DNA of 64,000 bases from Halolamina litorea (GTDB lineage: Archaea; Halobacteriota; Halobacteria; Halobacteriales; Haloferacaceae), in the NCBI RefSeq assembly GCF_026616205.1, contig NZ_JANHGR010000002.1, positions 124,001 to 188,000 on the forward strand, given 5' to 3'. The position numbers and the translations under genes were made by a program. Shown here piece by piece: positions 1 to 8,357 of this stretch. Under the pieces are notes generated by a model. The model did no database searches and had not been told where the DNA came from. It saw only the letters and a list, made by a program, of their open reading frames with translations. The stretch's first letter is position 1. Each line of letters opens with the position of its first letter.

Positions 1-567
1 TGTGACCACCTCACCGGCGACGGCCGCTGTCGCTACGCACTCGACCACGCGGGCGCCGACCCCGGGTTCGCGGCCGAGCGCCGCGCCGACGACTACACCT
101 GCGTCGTCGCCGACACCGACGCGGCGGCAGTCGAGGGCGAGGACCCCGACTGGTCAGCCTGTCCACACTACCGCTCGACTACCGACGCCAAGAAGTGCGT
201 TCGGTGTGGGTTGGAGGAGGTCCGGATCGCCCACGACCCCGACGCCCGGCCGTTGATCGAGGAGCACCACCTCTCGTACGCCGGTGCTGGCGGCGACGGT
301 CAGTCGGGGGACGACGTTGGTGCTGGCGGCGACGGTCGGCCGGCAGACGACGCCAGCGGGGGTTCGCGGGCGGACGGCCACGAGCCCTCTCACGAGATTA
401 CGGTGGGGCTCTGTCGCTGGTGTCACACCAAGGTCCACCGCTCGTTCGCCCGGATCGACGACGACGCGAGCCCCGACCCGGAGGCGCTCGCGGCCCGCGA
501 GAGCCGCCGCGGCGAGGAACTCTCCGAGATGGGGTTCCGGTCCGCGAACGACCGTCGCGAGGACTGA
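1..567 (+). CDS. HNH-nuclease-like zinc protein, 5' end outside window
   Basis: The reading frame is open from the first base of the window and ends at a TGA at 567, so the N-terminus is missing. The visible ~188 residues contain Cys pairs (CPHYRS..., then KKCVRCG) and an HNH-like metal-binding arrangement: EEHHLSY followed later by LCRWCHTKVH, the CxxCHxxxH part of the fold. A Gly/Asp-rich insert containing two copies of a GAGGDG stretch separates the two halves. HNH-fold proteins are often DNA nucleases, but haloarchaeal small zinc proteins of this kind are uncharacterised, so nuclease activity is inferred only. The gene runs in the same direction as the VOC gene 59 bp downstream. Confidence 0.75.
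   Translation, partial: CDHLTGDGRCRYALDHAGADPGFAAERRADDYTCVVADTDAAAVEGEDPDWSACPHYRSTTDAKKCVRCGLEEVRIAHDPDARPLIEEHHLSYAGAGGDGQSGDDVGAGGDGRPADDASGGSRADGHEPSHEITVGLCRWCHTKVHRSFARIDDDASPDPEALAARESRRGEELSEMGFRSANDRRED
283..337 (+). repeat. Two 19-bp direct repeats inside the HNH-like gene
   Basis: Identical 19-bp copies lie at 283-301 and 319-337, 36 bp apart (a whole number of codons). They encode the duplicated GAGGDG stretch that lengthens the loop between the two HNH half-motifs. This looks like an in-frame slippage duplication. Confidence 0.8.
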
Positions 568-626
568 CGCCGGTAGTCGGCGCCGGCGACGAAAACTATT
601 CCGTAGCCAACGGCCTCAATCCCTCT

Positions 627-1067
627 ATGCCGTCCCACCTCGGACACGTCCACCTGAAAGTCACCGACGCCGACCGCGCCGTCGAGTTCTACCGGGATGT
701 CCTCGGCCTCGACGTGACCGAGCGGGTCGGCCGCTACGCCTTCCTCTCCTTCGGCGAGCACCACCACGACCTCGCGCTACAGGGGACTGGCGGGGCCGGG
801 GACGACGCCCCCGACCCCCGCGAGGCTCGGACCGGTCTCTATCACTCCGCGTGGGAGGTCGACGACGCCGCGGCACTCCGGGCGGTCGCCGAACGGTTGG
901 CGGCCCGCGGCGTCGCCGTCTCGCCGGTCGATCACGGCATCAGCAAGGCGCTCTACTTCGATGACCCCGACGGGAACGGCGTGGAGGTGTACCTCGACAC
1001 CCGCGCGGAACGCGACGTCGAGGCGTGGGACGGCCGGAACGAGCGGTTCGACCCGTTCTCGTTGTGA
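627..1067 (+). CDS. VOC (glyoxalase/dioxygenase fold) family protein
   Basis: A 146-residue protein. The ATG at 627 is chosen because the product then opens with the typical VOC beta strand GHVHLKVTDADRAVEFYRDV. The second beta-alpha-beta half contains YHSAWEV and ends with the metal-ligand strand GNGVEVYLD. The His near residue 9, the His of YHSAWEV and the Glu of GVEVY are the expected metal ligands, so this looks like a single-module glyoxalase or catechol-dioxygenase-like enzyme. The substrate cannot be deduced. A longer in-frame extension back to 195 is rejected because its upstream part is a shadow of the preceding gene. Confidence 0.85.
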   Translation: MPSHLGHVHLKVTDADRAVEFYRDVLGLDVTERVGRYAFLSFGEHHHDLALQGTGGAGDDAPDPREARTGLYHSAWEVDDAAALRAVAERLAARGVAVSPVDHGISKALYFDDPDGNGVEVYLDTRAERDVEAWDGRNERFDPFSL

Positions 1068-1175
1068 ACTCCCCTTCCGTGGACGGCCCGGCACCGCCCG
1101 CGGGTCTGATGCACGGACGTGCGTATCTCCGCCCCGTTCCGAGGTGTTTTTGAGCCTCGTCGGCCAACTCCGGAC

Positions 1176-1730
1176 ATGACCCGAATCGTCGTCATCGACA
1201 ACCACGGACAGTTCACCCACCTGGAGGGGCGCGCCCTCCGGGACATCGGCGTCGATACCGAGATCCTCGACAACGACGTCGATCCCGACGAGATCGACGC
1301 CGACGGGATCGTCCTCTCGGGCGGCCCGTCGATGGACCGCGTCGGCCGCTGTGCTGAGTACCTCGACCTCGACGTGCCCGTTCTGGGCATCTGTCTGGGG
1401 ATGCAGTTCCTGGCCGAGGAACTCGGCGGCACCACCCGAAGCGGCGACTACGGCGGCTACGCCGACGTGACCGTCGAGATCCTCGAGGAGGACGACCCGC
1501 TGATCGGCTCGCTCGCCCCGGAAACCCGCGTCTGGGCCAGCCACGCCGACGAGGTCGACGACGTGCCCGAGGGGTTCACCCGAACCGCCCGCAGCGACGT
1601 GTGTGAAGTCGAGGCCATGAGCGACACCGAGCGGGACTTCTACGGCGTCCAGTGGCACCCCGAGGTCGCCCACACCGCGGAGGGGGAGGCGGTGTTCGAG
1701 GCGTTCCGCGACATCTGCGAGTCCCGGTAG
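1176..1730 (+). CDS. guaA: GMP synthase glutamine amidotransferase subunit (subunit A)
   Basis: A 184-residue class I glutamine amidotransferase. It would release ammonia from glutamine for XMP amination by a separate ATP-pyrophosphatase subunit, the usual two-subunit archaeal arrangement; that subunit is not in this window. The nucleophile Cys73 sits in GICLGMQ, and the triad His161 and Glu163 in VQWHPEV. The ATG at 1176 gives the canonical start MTRIVVIDNHGQFTH, and a TATA-like TGTTTTTGAG centred about 27 nt upstream (1145-1154) suggests a leaderless mRNA. The length matches the family. Confidence 0.93.
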   Translation: MTRIVVIDNHGQFTHLEGRALRDIGVDTEILDNDVDPDEIDADGIVLSGGPSMDRVGRCAEYLDLDVPVLGICLGMQFLAEELGGTTRSGDYGGYADVTVEILEEDDPLIGSLAPETRVWASHADEVDDVPEGFTRTARSDVCEVEAMSDTERDFYGVQWHPEVAHTAEGEAVFEAFRDICESR

Positions 1731-1790
1731 GGCGTCGCCACGCGGGTGGATGTCCCGGGTTTTAGGCCGTCCGGGCCAGAGTCCGTAGCG

Positions 1791-3701
1791 ATGACGGCGT
1801 CCCAGAGCAACCTCGCGGGGCTCTCGCGGTTCATCTTCCGCGCCCCGAACTGGTACACCAGCCTCGCGTTCGCCCTCCTGGTGGCCGCCATCGCGGGCAT
1901 CGGCGCCTTCGACAGCGGCGAGGCGAACGCGGTGTTCCGCGGCATCCTCTTCATCGGGCAGGACGCCTGGGAGGGGATCTTCTTCATCGGCATCCCGACG
2001 GTCGTGGCGGGCTTCGCCACGCCGTGGGTCGATCGCTACACCGGCGGCCGACTCACCTACAACCGCGCGTCGCTGCTCGCGCTGATCTGTGAACTCGTGA
2101 TCGTCGCCGTCGTGAGCGTCGCCGCCCTGATCGCGTACCTCTCGCCGCGACTCGGCCAGCCGTTCGTCTTCGACTCGCTGATGTTCGCGCTGGCGTCGAT
2201 CTTCGCGTTCAGACTGCTCGTGGTGATGGCGGTCTCGCGGTCCTCGCTCCCGATGGCGGTGCTGCCCGCGGGCATCCAGACCGGCGTCGCGGCGGCGCTG
2301 CTGTTCGTCTACAGCGGGGCCATCCGCTACCTCGCCGACGGCGGGTCGGCCCTCGAGGCGTTCCTCACGCCGTTCCTCCACGAGTCCGCCGAGGCACCGG
2401 GCGTCCTGAGTACGATCTCGCCCGTCCAGTTCGGCCTGCTGGGCGTGCTCTGTGTGATCTACGCGCTCGCGGTCTACGTGTTCCTCGTCGCCGTCGACCG
2501 ACCGTGGCGCCGCTCGATGGGCGTCTCGATGCTCGATTTCCTCCGGGGGTTCATCGGCCACGTCGCCGAGGGGACCCGCGAACTGGAGGACTTCTTCGAA
2601 CAGCTGGGCGAGAAGGCCGTCGTCCCGGTCACGGTGCTGGCGTTCCGCGACCCCGACGGCGGCGGGGAGAAGGCGCGGTTCGTGCTACCGATGATCCACC
2701 CCGGGCCGATGGGCGAAATCGGTGGCGGGAACCTCCCCGAGCGCGTCGCCGAGACCACCGAGGGGCTGGCGTTCCCGCCCCACGCGACCGCCGGACACGA
2801 CTTCAACCTCGTCACCGAACGCGAGGTCGACCGGCTGATCGACGCCGCCGACCGCGCCCACCGCCGCATCGACTACGCCGAGGAGGCCACCCGGAGCGAC
2901 CGCGTTCGGGACGGCGACGCCAAGATGCTCGGGCAGGCTTTCGGTGGCGACGGCCTGCTGGTCAACACGTTCTCGCCGGGGTTCGCCGACGACGTGGAGT
3001 ACGGGGTCGGCCTCGCGGCAACGACCGAAGCCCGCACGCACGGCCTCGATGACGTGTTGCTCGTCGACGCCCACAACTGCAACAACGGGCTCGACGGCCC
3101 GGATCTGGGCCACGTCACGCCCGGCAGCTCCCGCTCGTTCGACATGATCAACGCGGCCAGCCGCACCGGCGAACGGCTCGGGAGTGCGGCCGAGGCGCCC
3201 CTCTCGCTCGGGACTGCGTGGGAGGAGACCGAGTGGGAACCCAACGAGGGGATCGGCCCGCTGGGTATCCGGGTCGCGGTGACGGCCGTCGACGGGCAGG
3301 AAACCGCCTACGTGCTCGTCGACGGCAACAACATGGAGCCGTGGCTGCGCGACCGGACCGTCGACGCCCTCGCGGGCGCCGGCTTCGACAACGCCGAGGT
3401 GATGACGACGGACACGCACATCGTCAACACCGTCGAGGCGGACAACCAGATCGGTGCCGAGATCGAACACAGCGCGTTCATCGACGCGGTGACCGACATC
3501 GCCGAACGGGCCCGCGCGGACACCGAACCGGTCGAAGCCGGGATGGCGACCGAGCGCGTCGAGGTGACGGTGTTCGGCAACGACCGCACCGAGACGCTCG
3601 CCTCCCACGCCAACGCGGTGGTCTCGCTGGGCGGGGCGTTCGCGCTCGCGGTGATCATCGCGGTGATCACCATCAGCGTGCTGCTGTTTTTCGTCACCTG
3701 A
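1791..3701 (+). CDS. DUF2070 family integral membrane protein
   Basis: A 636-residue protein. About seven hydrophobic segments fill residues 10-230; a large soluble region follows, with conserved-looking stretches MIHPGPMGEIGGGN, DAHNCNNG and THIVNTVEADNQIG; one final membrane helix lies at residues 612-636. This architecture matches the archaeal DUF2070 family. Function is unknown. The HPGP..GG and D-x-H clusters could bind metal (inference). The ATG at 1791 lies 28 nt after a TTTTAG element at 1760-1765, which favours it over the in-frame ATG at 1746. The last 8 bp overlap the 3' end of the convergent phosphotransferase-like gene. Confidence 0.85.
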   Translation: MTASQSNLAGLSRFIFRAPNWYTSLAFALLVAAIAGIGAFDSGEANAVFRGILFIGQDAWEGIFFIGIPTVVAGFATPWVDRYTGGRLTYNRASLLALICELVIVAVVSVAALIAYLSPRLGQPFVFDSLMFALASIFAFRLLVVMAVSRSSLPMAVLPAGIQTGVAAALLFVYSGAIRYLADGGSALEAFLTPFLHESAEAPGVLSTISPVQFGLLGVLCVIYALAVYVFLVAVDRPWRRSMGVSMLDFLRGFIGHVAEGTRELEDFFEQLGEKAVVPVTVLAFRDPDGGGEKARFVLPMIHPGPMGEIGGGNLPERVAETTEGLAFPPHATAGHDFNLVTEREVDRLIDAADRAHRRIDYAEEATRSDRVRDGDAKMLGQAFGGDGLLVNTFSPGFADDVEYGVGLAATTEARTHGLDDVLLVDAHNCNNGLDGPDLGHVTPGSSRSFDMINAASRTGERLGSAAEAPLSLGTAWEETEWEPNEGIGPLGIRVAVTAVDGQETAYVLVDGNNMEPWLRDRTVDALAGAGFDNAEVMTTDTHIVNTVEADNQIGAEIEHSAFIDAVTDIAERARADTEPVEAGMATERVEVTVFGNDRTETLASHANAVVSLGGAFALAVIIAVITISVLLFFVT

Positions 3702-4770
3702 GCGTGTCCACGAGCGAGTCCACCTGCTCGCGGAACCGGATGGCTGCGTCGTAGGCGTCGTGCTCGCGGGTCACGCGGTAGGGAGCACCCAGCCTCGAGA
3801 GCAGACGCGCTCGGGCCAGTAGGAGGTACGCCGCGTAGCGCTCGCCGAACGGGGTTGGGACGCCGCGCTCGGCGACGTAGGACTCCCTGAGCGTCGCCGT
3901 CAGCTCCTGTGCCCGGTCGGTGTCGCCCAGCGGGAGGCTGATCAGCGCGTCCTCCGCGACCGCGAGGTCGAGCAGGCCGTCGCCAGTGCTCGCGTTCTCG
4001 AACCCGCGGAGCGTGCGGACGACGGTGCCCCCTCGCTGGGCGTGGGACGGCCACGTGATCCCCGGCTCGAACTCGATGTTCGCGGGCCGGTAGCCAAGGT
4101 GGAGCGCCGCGGCGGCCGGGCGCTCGGGGAGGCCGGCCGCGGCGACCCCCGCCCCGATCGGTCCGACGAGGTCCGTGAACTCCCCGCCCTGGAGTCCGCC
4201 GAGGGCGCGGTCGGTCAGCCGCTCGACGCGGTCGGGCCAGCGGGCGTGTGCGGGGCGGACCTCCTCGTCGCCGCCGTCGACGACGACCAGCGGCGAGTCG
4301 GGGTGGCAGTTCGGCACCCGAAGGTCGCCGTACGCGCCGCCGTTCTCTGTCGTGTAGGCGCCGACGCTCGCGTTGTGCAGCGCCGCGAGGTGCGCCCCTG
4401 CCTCCCGAACCAGCCGTTCGTGGGCCGGTTCGGGGAGGTCGAGTACGTCGTCGAGACGCTGGCCGCGGTTCACGTCGACGATACAGAAGGCGGCATCGAA
4501 GGGGCTCGTCTCGGGCCCGACCGCCGCCAACAGCTCCGGCGCGGGGACGTCGGTGTCGCGTAGCGCGTCGAGTAAACAGGGTTCGACGAGGCGCTCGTCG
4601 TCGCCACAGCGGGCTGCAAGCCGGAGCGTCGCGGTCCGGCCGCTCTCGAGTTCGAGTTCGTAACTCTCGTCAGCCCGTTGGTCGACGGCGGCGACCCGGC
4701 GACCGAGTGCCGCGACCGCCGCGTCACGGACGGGGGCAGACCCGGAACGTACCGGCCGAGTTCGCGGCAT
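3694..4770 (-). CDS. Phosphotransferase (APH-like kinase fold) with degenerate catalytic motifs
   Basis: A 358-residue protein with the layout of the aminoglycoside/choline kinase-like family: N-lobe with RVAAVDQ...YELELESGR, hinge-type IVDVNRGQRLDDVLDL, AHLAALHNA helix, then the catalytic region. The usual HGDxHxxN motif reads LHLGYRPANIEF here, so the catalytic Asp is absent although the Asn remains. The following IDxE-type magnesium motif reads RGFENASTGDGLLDLA and also lacks the Asp. It may therefore be a pseudokinase or a regulator; transferase activity is doubtful. It is transcribed convergently with the DUF2070 gene, with an 8-bp overlap. Confidence 0.75.
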   Translation of the reverse strand: MPRTRPVRSGSAPVRDAAVAALGRRVAAVDQRADESYELELESGRTATLRLAARCGDDERLVEPCLLDALRDTDVPAPELLAAVGPETSPFDAAFCIVDVNRGQRLDDVLDLPEPAHERLVREAGAHLAALHNASVGAYTTENGGAYGDLRVPNCHPDSPLVVVDGGDEEVRPAHARWPDRVERLTDRALGGLQGGEFTDLVGPIGAGVAAAGLPERPAAAALHLGYRPANIEFEPGITWPSHAQRGGTVVRTLRGFENASTGDGLLDLAVAEDALISLPLGDTDRAQELTATLRESYVAERGVPTPFGERYAAYLLLARARLLSRLGAPYRVTREHDAYDAAIRFREQVDSLVDTLR

Positions 4771-4841
4771 ACTCGACCGTCACAAGCCTCGGTGGAAAAC
4801 GTTCGCCCCGGAAACCCGGGGCGGGAACTACCGCCCGCCCG

Positions 4842-5096
4842 TCAGGCGTCGGCGAACAGTTCGTCGACGGCGTCCTGTGCCGCCATCGCCGCCGCCTCGG
4901 CGACCTCCTCCGCGTCGGGTTCGGCGCCCTCGGGGGGGTTGACGTACACGTCGACGTCGAGCACGCCGTCCTCGAACGTGACCGTCACGTCGAGGTCCGT
5001 CAGCTCGGACTGCTTGTAGCGATCCAGCACGACGCCCTCCGCGGCCGCGCTGGCGGTTTCGACGACCTCCTCGTCGGTCGGCTCCTGACTGCTCAT
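4842..5096 (-). CDS. DUF3194 family small protein
   Basis: An 84-residue acidic protein (MSSQEPTDEEVVETAS...). Its ATG follows the stop codon of the prefoldin beta gene with no spacer (stop at 5097-5099, ATG at 5094-5096), so the two are translationally coupled. DUF3194 proteins are found next to prefoldin beta in archaea, and this position is the main reason for the call. A beta strand-rich centre (LDVTVTFEDGVLDVDVYV) is flanked by Ala-rich helices. Function is unknown; a role in chaperone assembly is a guess from context. Confidence 0.8.
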   Translation of the reverse strand: MSSQEPTDEEVVETASAAAEGVVLDRYKQSELTDLDVTVTFEDGVLDVDVYVNPPEGAEPDAEEVAEAAAMAAQDAVDELFADA

Positions 5097-5489
5097 TTAC
5101 GCGCCGGCGCCGGGGCCGCCGGGGCCCATCGGACCGCCGCCCTCGCCGCCCTGCAGGAGCTGCTGCAGCTCCTCCTGGAGCTCCTCGAACTGCTCCTGGG
5201 TCTTCTCCTCGCGCTTCTGGAGCTGCTCGACGCGGACTTCGAGGCTATCGACCTTCTCCTCGAGGTCCTCCTGTGCGCTCTCGTAGTCGGTGTGGACCAG
5301 CAGCTCGCCGATCTCTCGGTACATCGTCGCGTCCTCGTCGATGTCATCGAGAGCTTCGAGTGCGGTCTGGGCCTCGTTGAGCGAGGTCTCGGCCTGCGTC
5401 TTCTGGGCCGCCAGCTGCTCGGTGGTCTCCTGAAGGTCCTGTAGCTCCTCGATCTTCTCTTGTGCCTCGGGCGGCAGACTACCCTGCAT
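5097..5489 (-). CDS. pfdB: Prefoldin subunit beta
   Basis: A 130-residue protein with two long heptad-rich coiled-coil helices (residues about 8-45 and 72-113) joined by a short beta hairpin region ([19 protein letters not shown]), the prefoldin beta design. The C-terminal tail is a Gly/Pro/Met-rich run ([12 protein letters not shown]), as in other haloarchaeal prefoldins. It would assemble with prefoldin alpha into a hexameric jellyfish-shaped chaperone that passes nascent proteins to the thermosome. It forms an operon with the DUF3194 gene immediately downstream. Confidence 0.92.
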   Translation of the reverse strand: MQGSLPPEAQEKIEELQDLQETTEQLAAQKTQAETSLNEAQTALEALDDIDEDATMYREIGELLVHTDYESAQEDLEEKVDSLEVRVEQLQKREEKTQEQFEELQEELQQLLQGGEGGGPMGPGGPGAGA

Positions 5490-5789
5490 ACCCGGGTCGA
5501 GGGTCTTCGGCCTGAAAAAGACCCGTATTTGCCGACGGCGCGGGCCTGCGGCGCGTCGACGGCACCGCGCCGGCGCCGACGGCGACGTCGTCCCGCGGTA
5601 TCGGCTGTCACAATCGTCTCGACGGCCTCACAGTTGACGGTCAGCCACGCCGTCCGGCCGGCTCGCCGTTGCTGGCCGGCCCTTCGTCCCGCCCGGTCGA
5701 CCACCACCGGTCAGCCCTTCGTCCCGCCCGGTTCGCCGTTGCCGGCCGGACCCACGGCACTTACGGCCTCCCCCACCGACGGTCCGCCC
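5490..5789. other. 300-bp divergent intergenic region
   Basis: It separates prefoldin beta (minus) from carS (plus). Short ORFs here have no recognisable product. The right half contains the imperfect repeats listed separately. I see no convincing TATA close to the carS start; the carS promoter may lie within the repeats. Confidence 0.6.
5638..5749 (+). repeat. Imperfect tandem repeat upstream of carS
   Basis: Several short words recur. CGGTCAGCC begins at 5638 and 5708 (70 bp apart). TCGCCGTTGCYGGCCGG occurs at 5663-5679 and 5733-5749 (70 bp apart, one mismatch). CCCTTCGTCCCGCCCGGT is identical at 5680-5697 and 5715-5732 (35 bp apart). The pattern fits a roughly 35-bp unit that was duplicated and rearranged. 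Confidence 0.75.
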
Positions 5790-6329
5790 ATGCTCGAACT
5801 GATCGCCGGCGCCCTCTGGGCGATGCTGCCGGCGTACGTCCCGAACAACGCGGCCGTCCTCGCGGGCGGGGGCCGCCCCATCGACGGCGGCCGGACGATG
5901 AACGGCAAGCGCCTGCTCGGCGACGGCAAGACGTGGCGCGGCACCGCCGTCGGTACCGCCGTCGGCGTCGCGCTGGCACTCCTACTTGACGCCGCCGCCC
6001 CCGCGGCCGGCGACGCGCTCGGGATCACGCTCCCGGGGTTCCCGATCAACGCCGCCGTCGGCCTCGCGCTGGGGGCGATGCTGGGCGACATCGGCGCCTC
6101 GTTCATCAAACGCCGCAGCGGCCGCGAGCGCGGCGCCGCCTTCCCCGGCCTCGACCAACTCGACTTCGTCGTCGGCGCACTGGTGCTGGCGCTGCTGTTC
6201 GCGCCCGACTGGACGCTCGAAACGTTCACTCTCGGCCGAGTCGCCGTCGTCGCCGTCGTCACGCCGCTGCTCCACGTCGGAACGAACGTGATCGCCTACT
6301 GGCTCGGCGTGAAAGACGAGCCCTGGTGA
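5790..6329 (+). CDS. carS: CDP-archaeol synthase (CTP:2,3-di-O-geranylgeranylglycerol phosphate cytidyltransferase)
   Basis: A 179-residue membrane enzyme with about five hydrophobic segments. It would activate digeranylgeranylglyceryl phosphate with CTP to form CDP-archaeol, the precursor of archaeal polar lipids. Diagnostic stretches are YVPNNAAVL near the N-terminus, the loop [20 protein letters not shown] (residues 33-52), [21 protein letters not shown] and [11 protein letters not shown], all typical of the CarS/DUF46 family. The ATG at 5790 gives the standard start [16 protein letters not shown]. Active site and product release are expected at the cytoplasmic membrane face. Confidence 0.93.
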   Translation: MLELIAGALWAMLPAYVPNNAAVLAGGGRPIDGGRTMNGKRLLGDGKTWRGTAVGTAVGVALALLLDAAAPAAGDALGITLPGFPINAAVGLALGAMLGDIGASFIKRRSGRERGAAFPGLDQLDFVVGALVLALLFAPDWTLETFTLGRVAVVAVVTPLLHVGTNVIAYWLGVKDEPW

Positions 6330-6399
6330 GCGTCGGCGACTCTCGCCCGCGCGCTCGGACCAGCGATGCCGTTACTGCCTCGTAGCACCACGACTCCTC

Positions 6400-6849
6400 A
6401 TGGATACTGACCCGTCGTTCGCCGAGCAGCAACGCTTCCGTCAGTGGTGGATCTGGGCGCTGCTTGGTGGCGTCGCGCTCCTCATGCTGTTGGCGGGACC
6501 GGTGACGTGGCCCGGGCTCGCCGTACTGGGCGCGATCGCCCTGTTCATCTACTCCCTCCGGCTCAGAACCGAGGTCAGGAGCGATGGGGTCTACTACCGA
6601 CTCTGGCCGCTCCACCGCTCGTTCCGCCGGATCGGGTGGGCAGAGATCGAGACCTACGAGGCCGAGACGTACCGGCCGATCCGTGAGTTCGGCGGCTGGG
6701 GCATCCGCTGGGCGCCGGGGAAGATCGCCTACTCCGTCAGCGGGAACCGGGGCGTCCGGATCGAGCGCGCGGGCGAGCCTACGGTCCTCCTCGGCTCGCA
6801 GCGCCCCGAAGCGTTCGCCGCAGCCATCGAGGCAGCCAGCCGTCCCTGA
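6400..6849 (+). CDS. Small membrane protein with PH-like C-terminal region
   Basis: A 149-residue protein. After [11 protein letters not shown] come two hydrophobic helices (about residues 17-33 and 36-52), then a soluble beta-rich region with [32 protein letters not shown] and [24 protein letters not shown]. This order resembles the DUF6141 and bacterial PH-domain membrane proteins. Function is unknown. It lies between carS and pyrE on the same strand with no clear operon link. Confidence 0.8.
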   Translation: MDTDPSFAEQQRFRQWWIWALLGGVALLMLLAGPVTWPGLAVLGAIALFIYSLRLRTEVRSDGVYYRLWPLHRSFRRIGWAEIETYEAETYRPIREFGGWGIRWAPGKIAYSVSGNRGVRIERAGEPTVLLGSQRPEAFAAAIEAASRP

Positions 6850-6893
6850 CCCAAGCCGACCCGTTTTTCCCGACCCCCTCCTCACCCACGCCC

Positions 6894-7412
6894 ATGACCG
6901 ACGACCTGATCCAGGCGCTGCGGGACGCCGACGCGGTCCAGTACGGGGAGTTCGAACTCGCCCACGGCGGCACGAGCGACTACTACGTCGACAAGTACCT
7001 CTTCGAGACGGACCCGCGCTGCCTCCGACTCATCGCCGAGGCGTTCGCCGAGAAACTGGACGGCGAGAAGCTCGGCGGCGTCGCCCTCGGCGGCGTCCCG
7101 CTGGCGGCGGCGACGAGCATCACCGCCGACGTGCCCTACGTCATCGCCCGCAAGCAGCAGAAGGAGTACGGCACCGCGAACCTGATCGAGGGCCGGCTCG
7201 ACGAGGGCGAGGAGATCGTCGTCGTCGAGGACATCGCTACCACCGGGCAGTCGGCCGTCGACGCCGTCGAGTCGCTGCGCGAGGCCGGCGCCGAAGTGAA
7301 CCGCGCGCTGCTGGTCGTCGACCGCGAGGAGGGCGGCCGCGAGAACCTCGAAGACCACGGCGTCGAGATGGAGGCGCTCGTCACCGCCTCCGACCTGCTC
7401 GCCGATCGGTAA
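6894..7412 (+). CDS. pyrE: Orotate phosphoribosyltransferase
   Basis: A 172-residue type I phosphoribosyltransferase that would convert orotate and PRPP to OMP in pyrimidine synthesis. The start [20 protein letters not shown], the flexible-loop stretch [16 protein letters not shown] and the PRPP-binding motif [12 protein letters not shown] (about residues 109-120) are canonical. The ATG at 6894 follows a T-rich stretch (GTTTTTCCC) about 30 nt upstream that could serve as the TATA element. It is followed by the HTH-phosphoribosyltransferase gene 71 bp downstream. Confidence 0.93.
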   Translation: MTDDLIQALRDADAVQYGEFELAHGGTSDYYVDKYLFETDPRCLRLIAEAFAEKLDGEKLGGVALGGVPLAAATSITADVPYVIARKQQKEYGTANLIEGRLDEGEEIVVVEDIATTGQSAVDAVESLREAGAEVNRALLVVDREEGGRENLEDHGVEMEALVTASDLLADR

Positions 7413-7459
7413 CACACCACGCTGCCCTTTTCGGCCGCGAACGGCTTCGACGTGTTCAT

Positions 7460-7471
7460 GGTTGTGCAACC
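7460..7471. promoter_or_regulatory. Inverted repeat just upstream of the HTH-phosphoribosyltransferase gene
   Basis: GGTTG-TG-CAACC, 5-bp arms around a TG spacer, ends 12 nt before the ATG at 7484. The core TTGTGCAA is nearly repeated (TTGTGCAT) at 8299-8306 upstream of the purine permease gene. It is a candidate operator for the adjacent HTH protein; this is inference. Confidence 0.35.
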
Positions 7472-7483
7472 GTGAGGGGACGC

Positions 7484-8203
7484 ATGAATCGCGCAGAGAA
7501 GGCGGCCCTGCAACTGCGGGCCGTCGCCGTCCTACGGACGCTGAAGCGCAGCCGAACGTACGACGAGCTGGCGGAGCTGACCGGCCTCCCGGCGGGCGAC
7601 CTGAACCGCTACGTCAACGGCCACGTCCTTCCCGGCGTCGAGCGGGCTCGCGAAACCGTCGAGAGCGTCGGCCGCGACGCGCTCGCCGAGGAGTTGGAGT
7701 CCCGCATCGCTGTCGACGACGAGGGCTACGTCGACAACAGCGCCGTCGTCTTCGACCAGTCCTTCCTGGACCTCGCGGCGCCCGTCGCCGCCGAGTCCTT
7801 CGCGTTCGAGCGCCCGGACGTGGTGTTGACCGCCGCCACCGACGGCATCACGCTCGGCGCCGCGATGGCCTCCTACTTCGACGCCGACATCGCCTACGCC
7901 AAGAAGCGCAAGGAGACCGCCGTCGAGGAGTTCGTCGAGTCCCGCCAGCGCCTGGCCTCCGGTATCGAACTCACCTACTACCTGCCCGCTGACGCCGTCT
8001 CGGCCGGCGACACGGTCCTCGTCGTCGACGACCTGATCCGCTCGGGCGAGACCCAAGAGCTACTGCTCGACATCGTCGCCCAATCCGACGCCACCGTCGG
8101 CGGCGTGTTCACCCTCATCGCCGTTGGCGACGAGGGGATGGACCGCGCCCGCGAGATCACCGACGCCCCCGTCGGCGCGCTCACGACCTACGAGAGCCGG
8201 TAA
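7484..8203 (+). CDS. HTH-phosphoribosyltransferase fusion, PurR-like regulator or purine salvage enzyme
   Basis: A 239-residue protein. Residues about 8-60 form a helix-turn-helix-like N-terminus (RTYDELAELTGLPAGDLNRY). The rest is a type I phosphoribosyltransferase domain: VVLTAATDGITLGAAMASYF, then KKRKETAVEEFVESRQR, and the PRPP loop VLVVDDLIRSGETQ (about residues 177-190). Bacterial PurR has the same HTH plus PRTase design and senses PRPP, and the next gene downstream is a purine permease. I therefore favour a purine-responsive regulator, with salvage activity an alternative. The archaeal regulator GfcR has a similar plan but a different N-terminus. Confidence 0.75.
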   Translation: MNRAEKAALQLRAVAVLRTLKRSRTYDELAELTGLPAGDLNRYVNGHVLPGVERARETVESVGRDALAEELESRIAVDDEGYVDNSAVVFDQSFLDLAAPVAAESFAFERPDVVLTAATDGITLGAAMASYFDADIAYAKKRKETAVEEFVESRQRLASGIELTYYLPADAVSAGDTVLVVDDLIRSGETQELLLDIVAQSDATVGGVFTLIAVGDEGMDRAREITDAPVGALTTYESR

Positions 8204-8357
8204 CCCCCCGTCCCGCTGCGGCCGACTCCCCACGTTCTTGCATATCTCTGCGGGTTCCCCCGCCGAATAACCCACTCAGCCGGCACTTCTAGACGCGTTT
8301 GTGCATACTGGAGGGAAACGCTCAAGTAGTCGTTAGGCACGATGTGCACCTATACGG

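Noticed and set aside
777-2561. 594-codon minus-strand open frame across three plus-strand genes
   Set aside because: Spans VOC, GMP synthase and DUF2070 genes that are clearly real; composition is Arg/Asp/Glu-rich shadow.
8204-8357. Riboswitch or tRNA upstream of the purine permease
   Set aside because: I could not build a convincing purine-riboswitch core or a cloverleaf; only short words and weak inverted repeats are visible.
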